The notes beneath the pieces are model-generated. The model was not told where the DNA came from. It did no database searches and was given only the letters and a program-made list of their open reading frames with translations. The position numbers and the translations under genes are program-made. Positions 54,289-64,000 of a stretch of DNA of 64,000 nt are shown piece by piece. Position 1 is the first letter of the stretch. Every line of letters starts with the position of its first letter. The stretch is taken from contig NZ_QMDL01000003.1 of the NCBI RefSeq assembly GCF_003336705.1, positions 186,211 through 250,210 of the forward strand, written 5' to 3'. The DNA is from Marinobacter litoralis. Its GTDB lineage: Bacteria > Pseudomonadota > Gammaproteobacteria > Pseudomonadales > Oleiphilaceae.

Positions 54289-57200
54289 CCAGCAACACCA
54301 GAACCGTAGACAGGGCCAAGCCAAAGGCTATGGACGTGGCCATGGGAATCAGGAACTGGGCTTGCAGCGACGTTTCGAACAGCAGGGGCGTCAACCCGCC
54401 AATGGTGGTGAGAGAGGTGAGCAGGACCGCCCGAACCCGCTGCACAACGGCTTCGTTCAAGGCATCTGTTATAGCCAGTCCTTTCTGCCTTTGCTGGTTG
54501 TAGAAAGCCACCAGAATAATCGCGTTATTAACCACGATACCGGACAGGCCAAACAGGCCGAACAACGATAAAATCGTAAGCTGCAATCCCATCAGCCAGT
54601 GCCCCAGCAACCCGCCAATCAAGGCAAACGGAATAATCGCCATCACGATCAGGGGTAACACCCAAGAAGCAAACACCCAGGCTAACACCACGTACATCAA
54701 GCCAAGGCCAATCACCAGGCCGGCCTTCATATCGTCCATGGTCTCGCGCTGGTCCGCTGACCGGCCCTCGAAACTGTAGCGCACGCCATAGCGGCTAACG
54801 ATTTCGGGCAACACCTCGGCTTCCAGGCTTTCGAGCACCTGATCCGTGGTTGCAACCCGGGTATTGAGGGCCGATGCAACCTCCACCGCCAGCCTACCCT
54901 CGGCGTGCCGCAATGCCTGAAAGCCCTGCCGGTGATCAAGGTTCATCACCTGTGCCATAGGCACGAATCGGCCATCCGGCACACGCACAGTCATACGTTC
55001 CAAGGTGGAGTATTGCTCGCGCTGGGCTCGCGGCAGCTGCACCCGCACTTCCACTTCATCGCGCCCCTGCTGATAGATCTGAGCCACCCGCCCATCAAAC
55101 GCAGCACGCAACTGACGCCCCAGATCAACGGTCGTCAAGCCTAACGCCTCGCCAAAGGGGCTTACCTGATAAATCAGCTGCTCCCGTCCCCACGGCATAT
55201 CGTCTTCAACATCCAGTACGCCGGGCAAAGTTGAGAGTGCTTGGGCCAGCTCATCGGCCGCCTTTTTCAGGTCGTTAGCGTTGTTGCCCGTCAATCGAAT
55301 ATTCACGTCTCGCCCGGGCGGGCCTGCCTGGCGCTCGTTGATGTTCAGCGCATCCAGACCTGCCGGCAGGTTCAGTCGGCTGCGCCACTCCCGTATAAAC
55401 TCCGGGTTACGCACCGAGCGGCGGTCAGAAGGCACCAGCTCAACCAGCATGGAACCCAATTCGTCGCCGCTGCGAGAACTGCCTTCTGCGCCCAACGTGG
55501 CACCGTAGGTGGTGACTGCGTGCTGAATCAGGCCGCCGCCCAGCGCTGCCTCGGTTTCCGAGAGAGTTTCCTGCATCTCCCGCATAAACGCGTGCACCGT
55601 GCGCTGGTCGGTGCCGGCAACAAAACTGGCATTCGCGTAGAAGACCGAGGGTTCGGGCGTGGGAAAAAAATTGAAGCCCAGCCGCCCACCGGCCAACAAC
55701 CCCACCGTTATAAGCGCCAGAGCCAAGGCCGCGGCCACCGTGACGCCCCGGTATTGCAAACTGCGGAGGGAGAATCGGCGGAACGGCCCTTCCCGAAAAC
55801 GATCGAACGTATGTTCGAAGCCATCCCGAAAACGGCTGATCGGATTGCTATTGGGCGGCTGCATACCGCCGGTTCGATCACCCTTCGCCTTTACCCTGAA
55901 AGCATTTCGCAAATGGGACGGCAGGACAATAAAACATTCCAGCAGCGATGCCACCAAAACGCAGATCATCACCAGCGGGATATCACCCAGGATGTTGCCA
56001 ATGATGCCGCCCACGACCAATAGCGGCATAAATGCCGCCACGGTGGTGAGCGATGACGCCAGCACCGGCCAGACCATCCGTTTGGCGGCTCCTTCGGCGG
56101 CGTATAGTGATTCTTCTCCCATGCGGGCATGAGCATCGGCGTCTTCGCCCACCACGATGGCGTCATCGACAATCACCCCTAAGGCCATGATCAAGGCAAA
56201 CAGCGAGATCATGTTAATGGAGCCACCCAGCAACCAAAGCACCGCCATCGCCGCCAGAAATGCCGTCGGGATACCAATGGCTACCCACGCAGCCACCCGG
56301 CCGGGCAAGAACAGATACAGGAGCGTGATCACCACAACCAGACCACTCAAGGCGTTGGTCACCAACAGGGAAATCCGGTCTTCCAGCAATTGCCAGGTTT
56401 CGTCGTAGACTTCCAGCTGAATCGTGGGCGGTAGCACAGGGCGCGTGTCAGCCAACCAGTTCTCCAGAACGGCGGCGGCAGCCAAAGAATCACCGTTCTC
56501 TACTCGCTGCAACTGCAGCTCTATCGCCGGCTGCCCTTTGTTTTCCATCAGCCGCTGGCTATCGCGGTTTTCCTGTCGAATAATGGCGATATCACCCAGC
56601 TGCAAACGCACCCTGTCCCCACTCAGCAATGGCAGGGTCTCGAAATCCTGGGGGCTTCGGCGCTGTTCCACCGAGCGCAACTCCCGGGTGGCGTCTTGCT
56701 GTGCCATCATGCCGGCGGGAAGGTCCCGGGACAGTGAGGCCACCCGGTTCGCTATTTGCTCCAGCGTCAGCCCGATGGTTTCCAAACGTTCAACGGGCAC
56801 CTCAATACTGACCTGTTGTTCAGGTAAGCCACGAATACTGATCCGATCAATACCCCGGGTCAGCAGCTCATCTTCGAACCGATAGGCCAGCTGGCGCAGC
56901 TCACTCCGGTTCACATCGCCGTATATCAGCACTCTGGCGACCGGCTCATAGCGCTCGATGCGGGTAATCCGTGGTTCCTCTGCATCCGCGGGCAGATTGT
57001 TAAATTCGTCCACCTGCTGGCGTACGTCGTCCACCGCCTGAATGGGATCTGTGCCTTCGTGAAACTCCAGGGTAATCGACGATATGCTTTGGGCCGAGGT
57101 GGATGTCATGCTCTTCAAACCATCGACGCTTCGCAGCCTCTGCTCCAGCGGGCCGGTTATCCCGCTCTCGACATCCTCCGCAGAGGCACCGCTCCAAACC

Positions 57201-57358
57201 ACGCGAACACTGACGTAATCCAACGCAAAAGTCGGGAAAAACTGGAGATTCATGCGGGTCAGCGCCAGCACCCCACCCAGAATCATCACTAACATCACCA
57301 GATTGCCGGCAACCCGATGGTGAACAAAGAACCCGATCACACCCTTTTTACGTTTCAC
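54227..57358 (-). CDS. RND efflux pump inner-membrane transporter
   Basis: A 1043-residue AcrB-fold transporter with 12 helices and two large periplasmic loops. The proton-relay aspartate pair is in LGVIVDDAIVVGE and the second half carries LSGIVVNNAIILVAF, so a hydrophobe/amphiphile export role is likely. The start is GTG overlapping the adaptor gene's stop (GTGA). Its 3' end overlaps pomB. No outer-membrane TolC-like gene is adjacent. Substrates are not readable. Confidence 0.88.
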   Translation of the reverse strand: MKRKKGVIGFFVHHRVAGNLVMLVMILGGVLALTRMNLQFFPTFALDYVSVRVVWSGASAEDVESGITGPLEQRLRSVDGLKSMTSTSAQSISSITLEFHEGTDPIQAVDDVRQQVDEFNNLPADAEEPRITRIERYEPVARVLIYGDVNRSELRQLAYRFEDELLTRGIDRISIRGLPEQQVSIEVPVERLETIGLTLEQIANRVASLSRDLPAGMMAQQDATRELRSVEQRRSPQDFETLPLLSGDRVRLQLGDIAIIRQENRDSQRLMENKGQPAIELQLQRVENGDSLAAAAVLENWLADTRPVLPPTIQLEVYDETWQLLEDRISLLVTNALSGLVVVITLLYLFLPGRVAAWVAIGIPTAFLAAMAVLWLLGGSINMISLFALIMALGVIVDDAIVVGEDADAHARMGEESLYAAEGAAKRMVWPVLASSLTTVAAFMPLLVVGGIIGNILGDIPLVMICVLVASLLECFIVLPSHLRNAFRVKAKGDRTGGMQPPNSNPISRFRDGFEHTFDRFREGPFRRFSLRSLQYRGVTVAAALALALITVGLLAGGRLGFNFFPTPEPSVFYANASFVAGTDQRTVHAFMREMQETLSETEAALGGGLIQHAVTTYGATLGAEGSSRSGDELGSMLVELVPSDRRSVRNPEFIREWRSRLNLPAGLDALNINERQAGPPGRDVNIRLTGNNANDLKKAADELAQALSTLPGVLDVEDDMPWGREQLIYQVSPFGEALGLTTVDLGRQLRAAFDGRVAQIYQQGRDEVEVRVQLPRAQREQYSTLERMTVRVPDGRFVPMAQVMNLDHRQGFQALRHAEGRLAVEVASALNTRVATTDQVLESLEAEVLPEIVSRYGVRYSFEGRSADQRETMDDMKAGLVIGLGLMYVVLAWVFASWVLPLIVMAIIPFALIGGLLGHWLMGLQLTILSLFGLFGLSGIVVNNAIILVAFYNQQRQKGLAITDALNEAVVQRVRAVLLTSLTTIGGLTPLLFETSLQAQFLIPMATSIAFGLALSTVLVLLVIPALLSWVEHFRAWRSEHQ

Positions 57359-58596
57359 TGGACGGCTTCTCCCGCAGCGCCCGCCAGCTCAACCTTGAGG
57401 CCTGTAACCGCGTTCGGAAGATGAGTGGTGATCAATTGGGCCCCGGGCGTAAGCTGCTCGCCAGATATCAATAATCGGCGCTCTCCATTTTCGCTTACTG
57501 CTTCTCCGATTCGCTCAATTTCAACGCGTTTCATCCGACCCTCATCCGTCATCAGGTACACGCTGTCTGCTCCGTACAAAGCGCCGAACGGTATGGCCAC
57601 TGTTTTTCTGCGCACGGGCCGTTCGAGGCTAACGGGCAGCAGAGCCCCGGGCCGCAATCCCCCCGCCCCTTCGGTGAGCGAGAGAATAGCTTCGGTTCCG
57701 GCAGGGTCGCTGGTGCCGGAAAAACGCTCCAACCTGAAACGAATCTCTGGTTGGTCGCTATAGGCCAATAGCTCCCCGCCCTCAGCCAACGCAGCAAGTA
57801 ACTCTGCCCGATACCGGTCGGGCACTCTGGCTCGCAGCTCCAAACCATTAACGTCGTAAATCGAAAGCAGCTTCTGATTGCGAGATATCTGATCACCCAC
57901 GGCAACTTGCACATCAGTGACCACGCCATCAAAAGGCGCAACAACCCGGGCACGTTCGGCATCTCGCTGGGTGCTCACAAGAGTCGCTTGCGCCTGAGCC
58001 AGCCTGGCTTTCAGACTCTGCAGGCGCGCCGGATGTTCGTCTACGGCTCTTTGGCGCACACTCACTGTCAGCTCGGCGCGCGCGGCGGAGTCTGTAGCGG
58101 CTTCCAGGTTTTCCCGCGAGGCCAGCTTGCGCTCCACCAGCGCCCGAGCACGCTCCATCTGCCGGCGGGCATTGGCCAGAATAGCCTGTTCGCTTTTAAG
58201 CGAGGCCTGATCATTTCGGTAGCGCACCTGTTCTGAACGAATTTGTGCTTCAAGGTCCGCCACCTGGGCGCTTGCTTGCGCTAGTAGCGGCTCCACATCC
58301 CGGCTGTCCAGCGCGACCAACAAGGTACCCGCCTCTACTCTCTGCCCCTCTGTAACCGGCCGTTCGGCGATGCGCCCAGCCATTGCGGCGACCACGGATA
58401 CCTGCTCGGGTGCGACTATCTCGCCGTATAAAGGTAGCACCGGTGTATGGGCTTTTGGCTCAACCCATTGAACCTGCACTCTCCAGCCACGCTCAACGGC
58501 AGTGACCTGAGCAGGCTCCGGGCGAGTTATCTTCAGATAAAGAAACCCCAACACCCCGGCGATCAGAATAATGACGGGTATAATTCTTTTGGACAT
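57355..58596 (-). CDS. RND efflux periplasmic adaptor (HlyD/MFP family)
   Basis: A 413-residue membrane-fusion protein with one N-terminal helix and no lipobox. The biotinyl-lipoyl half-motifs (GRIAERPVTEGQRVEAGTLLVALD and ARVVAPFDGVVTDVQVAVGD) flank a long coiled-coil hairpin (about residues 105-215). It links the pump to an outer-membrane channel. It is the first gene of the pump operon, with a palindrome 7 bases upstream. Confidence 0.88.
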   Translation of the reverse strand: MSKRIIPVIILIAGVLGFLYLKITRPEPAQVTAVERGWRVQVQWVEPKAHTPVLPLYGEIVAPEQVSVVAAMAGRIAERPVTEGQRVEAGTLLVALDSRDVEPLLAQASAQVADLEAQIRSEQVRYRNDQASLKSEQAILANARRQMERARALVERKLASRENLEAATDSAARAELTVSVRQRAVDEHPARLQSLKARLAQAQATLVSTQRDAERARVVAPFDGVVTDVQVAVGDQISRNQKLLSIYDVNGLELRARVPDRYRAELLAALAEGGELLAYSDQPEIRFRLERFSGTSDPAGTEAILSLTEGAGGLRPGALLPVSLERPVRRKTVAIPFGALYGADSVYLMTDEGRMKRVEIERIGEAVSENGERRLLISGEQLTPGAQLITTHLPNAVTGLKVELAGAAGEAVQ

Positions 58597-58602
58597 AGCG
58601 AG

Positions 58603-58614
58603 TTAGCCGGCTAA
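58603..58614. promoter_or_regulatory. 12-bp palindrome before the efflux operon
   Basis: TTAGCCGGCTAA is a perfect palindrome 7-18 bases upstream of the adaptor start codon, near its ribosome site. It could be part of a repressor operator, but a 12-bp site alone is weak evidence. Confidence 0.35.
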
Positions 58615-58647
58615 GGTAAATTAAGTTCCGCCATAACAAGGCGACGA

Positions 58648-58688
58648 ATAGCAATATATACTTCCGGGAGGCATCTCCGGATTGCTAT
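58648..58688. promoter_or_regulatory. Inverted repeat in the efflux/channel divergent region
   Basis: Outer arms ATAGCAAT and ATTGCTAT are perfectly complementary with a 25-base spacer that itself contains two CCGG blocks. It lies between the divergent efflux operon and the ion channel gene. A TATAAA (58686-58691) overlaps the right arm and could be the channel's -10 box. Confidence 0.4.
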
Positions 58689-58716
58689 AAAAAGCACGGT
58701 CAGGAGTACTATACGT

Positions 58717-59175
58717 TTGTTCTCAGCAGATTATGCCAATCTTGCAAGCGCCACACTCATTAATGCTTTCATTGTAGTGCTTGTCGTACTTATGCACCGC
58801 GAGGCGCTCGTTCGCCTGAGCGCCCTGTTGAAAATCATGCACACTCGCCACAACCTACGCTTGGTGACGGCTGTTTTAGGCGTACTCATTGCACACACCG
58901 CCCAGGTGTGGGTATTTGCGGTTGCCTACTATCTCATGCACCACGCCGACACCTGGGGTTCATTGCAAGGTAACTTTAACGGCAGTTTTCTGGACTGCAT
59001 CTACTTTTCGTTCAGCACCTTCACCACTGTTGGTTATGGCGACATAGAACCCGTTGGCGCTTTGCGCTTTCTGACCGGCATCGAAGGGCTCACAGGATTG
59101 GTACTGATTACCTGGAGCGCTTCGTTCCTGTTTATGAAGATGCAGCGTTATTGGGAAGGCGGTTCATCTGGCTGA
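58717..59175 (+). CDS. Small two-helix ion channel (Ion_trans_2, potassium-selective filter)
   Basis: A 152-residue membrane protein with about four hydrophobic segments. The pore loop has the potassium-channel filter TTVGYGD (residues 103-109) after FLDCIYFSFSTF. There is no C-terminal RCK domain, so it is a minimal channel. The best start is TTG at 58717, as the first ATG is at codon 26 inside a helix; AGGAG lies 11 bases upstream. This rare start would give low expression. Confidence 0.75.
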   Translation: MFSADYANLASATLINAFIVVLVVLMHREALVRLSALLKIMHTRHNLRLVTAVLGVLIAHTAQVWVFAVAYYLMHHADTWGSLQGNFNGSFLDCIYFSFSTFTTVGYGDIEPVGALRFLTGIEGLTGLVLITWSASFLFMKMQRYWEGGSSG

Positions 59176-59228
59176 AGCAGGTTTACCTCGGAAAATTAGA
59201 AACCTACTAATAAGCAAAATCCCAATAA

Positions 59229-60689
<1,461 letters not shown>

Positions 60690-60696
60690 CCCTGTC

Positions 60697-63279
60697 ATGA
60701 ACAAAGACCAGCCTCGCCACTCACCAGACCGGGTATCCACCGGTCTGGCAGGGCTGGACGAGGTTCTGGATCATCTCAGAATCGGCGATAACGTTGTCTG
60801 GCGGGTTTCCGACCTTGATGACTATCGCCGTTTCGTTCTCCCCTTTGTAGAAGCGGCCGCAAATTCAGGCCGACAAATTCTCTATCTTCGCTTTGGCGAT
60901 CATTCGCCGATCATTGAAAACCACCCCGCCGTACGTACCATCGAAATAGACGCTCTTGGCGGTTTCGAAAGCTTCACCAGCCGGGTTTGGCGCCTGATTG
61001 AACAACATGGCCGGGGCGCGTTTTACATCAGCGATAGCCTCAGCGAATTGCTCAATGCCTGGGCCACCGATGCCATGGTGGGCAATTTCTTTCGGGTTAT
61101 TTGCCCGTTTCTGTTTGAGCTGGACACGGTCGCCTGGTTTGCTCTGCACCCGGACCGCCACTCCCGGATGACACTGGACCGCATCCGGCAGACCACCCAA
61201 GTGCTTCTGGACGTACACCGCCATGGCGACGATGTGCAGGTGCAACCGATCAAAGTCTGGCGGCGGCAATCACCAACGATGTTCTTGCCTCACCGAGAAC
61301 TTCACGGGCAGTTTCATCCCATTACCTACAGTAGCGATGCGACGAGGGTCCAAGCCTCCCTTGAGCAGGAAAGCCTTCACCATCAACCGTTACTGGATTA
61401 TTGGGACCGCCTGTTTCAGGATGCCAGCCGAGCCTTAGCCAACCAGAACCCTGACACCATCGCCGCGTTGCAGGAACAGGTCCTGCAGGTTCTGATTAGC
61501 CGGGACCCGCAAATACTGGAGTTGGCCCGGCGCTATTTATCACTGGAAGATTTGCTCAGCATCCGCAGCCGGCTAATCGGCAGCGGTTATATCGGCGGCA
61601 AAGCCACGGGCATGCTGGTGGCCCGCAACATCCTGCTAAAAGACGACCCTGAGCAATGGGCCGAGTTATTGGAACCTCACGACTCCAGTTATCTGGGCAC
61701 CGATGCCTACTACGCGTTTTTGGTTCATAACGGCCTGTGGCCGGCCATCATGCGGCAACGCTCCGACGGCGGTTATTTGAGCGAAGCACCGGCTTTGCAA
61801 AAAGGCATTTTGGATGGCCAGTTTCCAGACGAAATTCGGGCAGATCTGGAACGACTGCTTGATCACTACGGGCAATACCCGATTCTGGTGCGCTCCTCCA
61901 GCCTGCAGGAAGACGGGTTTGGCAACGCCTTTGCGGGAAAATACGACAGTGTTTTTCTGGTAAATCAGGGCTCCCCCGAAGAACGCTTGGCCGCTCTGGA
62001 AAATGCCATCCGGGAAGTCTATGCCTCCTCCATGAGCGAGGATGCGCTGGTGTACCGAAAACGACGAGGGCTGGACCAGCGTGAAGAACCCATGGCCCTA
62101 CTGATTCAACGCGTAAACGGCCGCTTTCATGACCGCTATTACCTGCCGGACGCGGCTGGCGTAGGCGTATCGCGCAACACCTTCGCCTGGGACAGCAAAA
62201 TGGACCCCAAGGCTGGCATGGTGCGGCTGGTAATGGGGCTAGGCACCCGGGCCGTTGACCGCATCGAGGGCGACCACGCCTGTGTGATGGCATTGGATTA
62301 CCCCACCCGGCAGCCGTTTCGCGATCAGGATGAAAGCTTCCAATATTCCCAGCATCTGGTCGACTTGCTGGACCTGGAAACCGGGGACCTCGAAACCCGC
62401 CCGCTCAGACAGCTTCTCGAGACAGCAAAAACTCTGCCCATGAAATATTTGGCGGAATTAGACCGAGCCGCCACGAACAGAGCGGAGCAAATCGGCCTTG
62501 AAGGCCCAGTCTGGCGTTTGACGTTCCGACCGTTGGTGAAAGGCAGCCGATTTATAACCCAATTATCCAGCCTGTTGACCACGCTTGAAGCCGGCTACCG
62601 ACACCCCGTAGACGTGGAGTTCACTCTGCACTTGAATGACCAGGGCGAGACTTCCTTCAATCTGGTGCAATGTCGCCCGCTGGCCACCATCGGTGAAACC
62701 GGGCCCGTACACATTCCAGACCCTTTACCGCGATCCCGGTTGCTGTTCCAAACCCGAGGGCATTTTATGGGTGGCAACATCAACCTTGCCATCACCCGGG
62801 TCATTCGTGTGGATGCTTCGGTTTATGCCAACCTGAACACCACCGAACGCTACGAAGTGGCCCGGCTGATTGGACGAATCATGCGCTTGTCGGCCGAACC
62901 CACCATGCTGGTTGGCCCCGGCCGCTGGGGCACCAGCAGCCCGGAACTCGGCGTACCCGCGCGATTTTCCGATATTGCCGGCGTCGCCGCACTGATTGAA
63001 GTGTCGGAGAACGCCGGTGACATGGTGCCGGACTTGTCCTACGGCTCGCACTTCTTTCAGGATTTGGTTGAAAGCGGCATCGCTTACGGGGCGTTGTTCC
63101 CGGACATGCCACACTGCCAATACCACCCGGACCGTTTGCACCCGGACAATGCCGACAGCAAAGCTGAACCCGACAACCCGGTCGCCGCGGCCGTTCACGT
63201 ACACTCCCTGACTTCAGGCCATCTGCAACTGACCGGAGATGTCCTCAGTCAGCAGCTGGTGTGCTATTTCACCGGTTGA
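60697..63279 (+). CDS. KaiC-like/PPDK_N fusion: PEP-synthase-like protein without phosphohistidine domain
   Basis: An 860-residue protein of unclear role. Residues 10-230 resemble a KaiC/RadA-like RecA fold (VSTGLAGLDEVLDHL) but the Walker A loop is replaced by GDNVVWRVSDLDDYRR, so no ATP site is expected there. Residues 290-665 form a PPDK_N ATP-grasp domain: IGGKATG (Lys302), VRSSS (Arg399), FAGKYDSVFL and LVQCRPL (Arg660). The C-terminus has a GPGRWG block (740-745) and SYGSHFFQDL. I see no mobile His-phosphate domain or PEP/pyruvate TIM barrel. It starts 7 bases after gdhA with no ribosome site, suggesting translational coupling. Confidence 0.7.
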   Translation: MNKDQPRHSPDRVSTGLAGLDEVLDHLRIGDNVVWRVSDLDDYRRFVLPFVEAAANSGRQILYLRFGDHSPIIENHPAVRTIEIDALGGFESFTSRVWRLIEQHGRGAFYISDSLSELLNAWATDAMVGNFFRVICPFLFELDTVAWFALHPDRHSRMTLDRIRQTTQVLLDVHRHGDDVQVQPIKVWRRQSPTMFLPHRELHGQFHPITYSSDATRVQASLEQESLHHQPLLDYWDRLFQDASRALANQNPDTIAALQEQVLQVLISRDPQILELARRYLSLEDLLSIRSRLIGSGYIGGKATGMLVARNILLKDDPEQWAELLEPHDSSYLGTDAYYAFLVHNGLWPAIMRQRSDGGYLSEAPALQKGILDGQFPDEIRADLERLLDHYGQYPILVRSSSLQEDGFGNAFAGKYDSVFLVNQGSPEERLAALENAIREVYASSMSEDALVYRKRRGLDQREEPMALLIQRVNGRFHDRYYLPDAAGVGVSRNTFAWDSKMDPKAGMVRLVMGLGTRAVDRIEGDHACVMALDYPTRQPFRDQDESFQYSQHLVDLLDLETGDLETRPLRQLLETAKTLPMKYLAELDRAATNRAEQIGLEGPVWRLTFRPLVKGSRFITQLSSLLTTLEAGYRHPVDVEFTLHLNDQGETSFNLVQCRPLATIGETGPVHIPDPLPRSRLLFQTRGHFMGGNINLAITRVIRVDASVYANLNTTERYEVARLIGRIMRLSAEPTMLVGPGRWGTSSPELGVPARFSDIAGVAALIEVSENAGDMVPDLSYGSHFFQDLVESGIAYGALFPDMPHCQYHPDRLHPDNADSKAEPDNPVAAAVHVHSLTSGHLQLTGDVLSQQLVCYFTG

Positions 63280-63342
63280 TCCGAGACAATAAGTCGCAGC
63301 TTACCCGGAGGCGTTAGTGGCGCTTGCTGCTAGAATGCGGCA

Positions 63343-64000
63343 ATGGAATGGTTCACTCACTCTCAAACCGGTTTTCGTCAGGCAGCTCGCTATCTGCTGA
63401 GCATGCGGCTAGCCATCATGGCCATCCAGTTGGTGGCCATTGCCATTGCTGAAACCATGGTTCAACTGGCCCACCGGGCTGAAGCGCTGCTGGTTTGCCT
63501 GCTGTACGGCGTACTTGCCACATTAGGGTGGCTCTGGTTCAACCGTCGTCCTCCGCAAGCGGCCTCGCCCGTAAGCCTGACCCTGGCCATTGATCTCGCG
63601 TTGATCGGGTGGTGGCTGTACTTCACGGGCGGTTATACCAACCCACTGGTTTCCCTGTTGTTGTTGCCCATTGCCGTGGCCATTATTCTGGTGCCAACAC
63701 GACAAAGCCTTGTGCTCACACTCGCAGGTATTGCGGTCTACACGGCCCTGGCGCTGTGGCATACCCCGGTGGTACTTCATCACCAAGACGGCGATCTGGC
63801 CCAACTGCATCTGATCGGAATGTGGGCCACTTTTACTTTGACCGCCGGCATTCTGTTGTTGGTGGTGGGTACACTTGCCCGCCGCCTGAGACATCAACAA
63901 AGTCAGCTCGCAACATTTCGTGAAAGCCGGCTTCGGGATGAACAGGTGATTGCCTTGGGACTGTCCTCTGCCGCCGTAGCGCACCGCTTGGGTACGCCCC
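63343..64000 (+). CDS. RegB/PrrB-like redox sensor histidine kinase, 3' end outside the window
   Basis: The first 219 residues of a membrane histidine kinase. Six predicted helices (about residues 20-180) include GGYTNPLVSLLLLP (96-109), matching the quinone-binding GGxxNP loop of RegB/PrrB. The H-box begins as ALGLSSAAVAHRLGTP, giving phospho-acceptor His214. RegB-type kinases sense the quinone redox state and control respiration genes with RegA. The gene continues past base 64000; its partner is not visible. An ATG at 63335 is out of frame. Confidence 0.85.
   Translation, partial: MEWFTHSQTGFRQAARYLLSMRLAIMAIQLVAIAIAETMVQLAHRAEALLVCLLYGVLATLGWLWFNRRPPQAASPVSLTLAIDLALIGWWLYFTGGYTNPLVSLLLLPIAVAIILVPTRQSLVLTLAGIAVYTALALWHTPVVLHHQDGDLAQLHLIGMWATFTLTAGILLLVVGTLARRLRHQQSQLATFRESRLRDEQVIALGLSSAAVAHRLGTP

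Overview
The window looks like a chromosomal segment of a marine, halotolerant gammaproteobacterium. Marinobacter or a close relative is the best inference. The evidence is a TeaABCD-type ectoine TRAP operon, a sodium-type PomAB flagellar stator, a complete pelABCDEFG exopolysaccharide operon, alanine/sodium symport, two polyamine-type ABC transporters and several chemosensory or c-di-GMP genes. I see no rRNA, tRNA, IS element, prophage or CRISPR array. Base composition looks even, so this reads as core and lineage-specific chromosome rather than an island.

Layout. 1-7 kb is an acyl-CoA catabolic block: an SDR reductase cut by the window edge, a long acyl-CoA dehydrogenase and an aldehyde dehydrogenase. 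These converge on an acyl-CoA ligase and a permease-like membrane protein. 7-10 kb holds rRNA and RNA methyltransferases, the SOS gene yebG with a LexA box, and nfsA. 10-14 kb is a tightly overlapping mscS-lutA-lutB-lutC operon coupling a mechanosensitive channel to L-lactate oxidation. 14-21 kb holds a luciferase-like oxidoreductase with an alpha/beta hydrolase, the tea operon and an alanine symporter. 21-29 kb has two consecutive four-gene polyamine-type ABC operons with different gene orders. 29-33 kb has a lone TRAP-binding protein, a Cache-domain chemoreceptor, an atypical CDF transporter with a 22-bp palindrome at its start, and a LysR regulator. 33-38 kb has small housekeeping genes, a PAS-GGDEF cyclase, a thioesterase, cytochrome c' and a b561-type cytochrome.

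38.5-50.3 kb is the Pel operon. PelD keeps an RxxD c-di-GMP site, so the diguanylate cyclase 2 kb upstream is one plausible, unproven input. It is followed by a RetSat/CrtISO-like flavoprotein, a YkvA-like protein and pomAB. pomB converges with, and overlaps by 62 bp, an RND efflux operon. A small ion channel, NADP-type gdhA, a large PEP-synthase-like protein with a degenerate KaiC-like front end, and the start of a RegB/PrrB-like redox histidine kinase end the window.

The most unusual items are the KaiC-like/PPDK_N fusion next to gdhA, the CDF transporter lacking most canonical metal ligands with its palindromic leader, the mscS-lut coupling, and the orphan TRAP binding protein beside a chemoreceptor. 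All functions are assigned by reading motifs and by memory of families. No database search was run.
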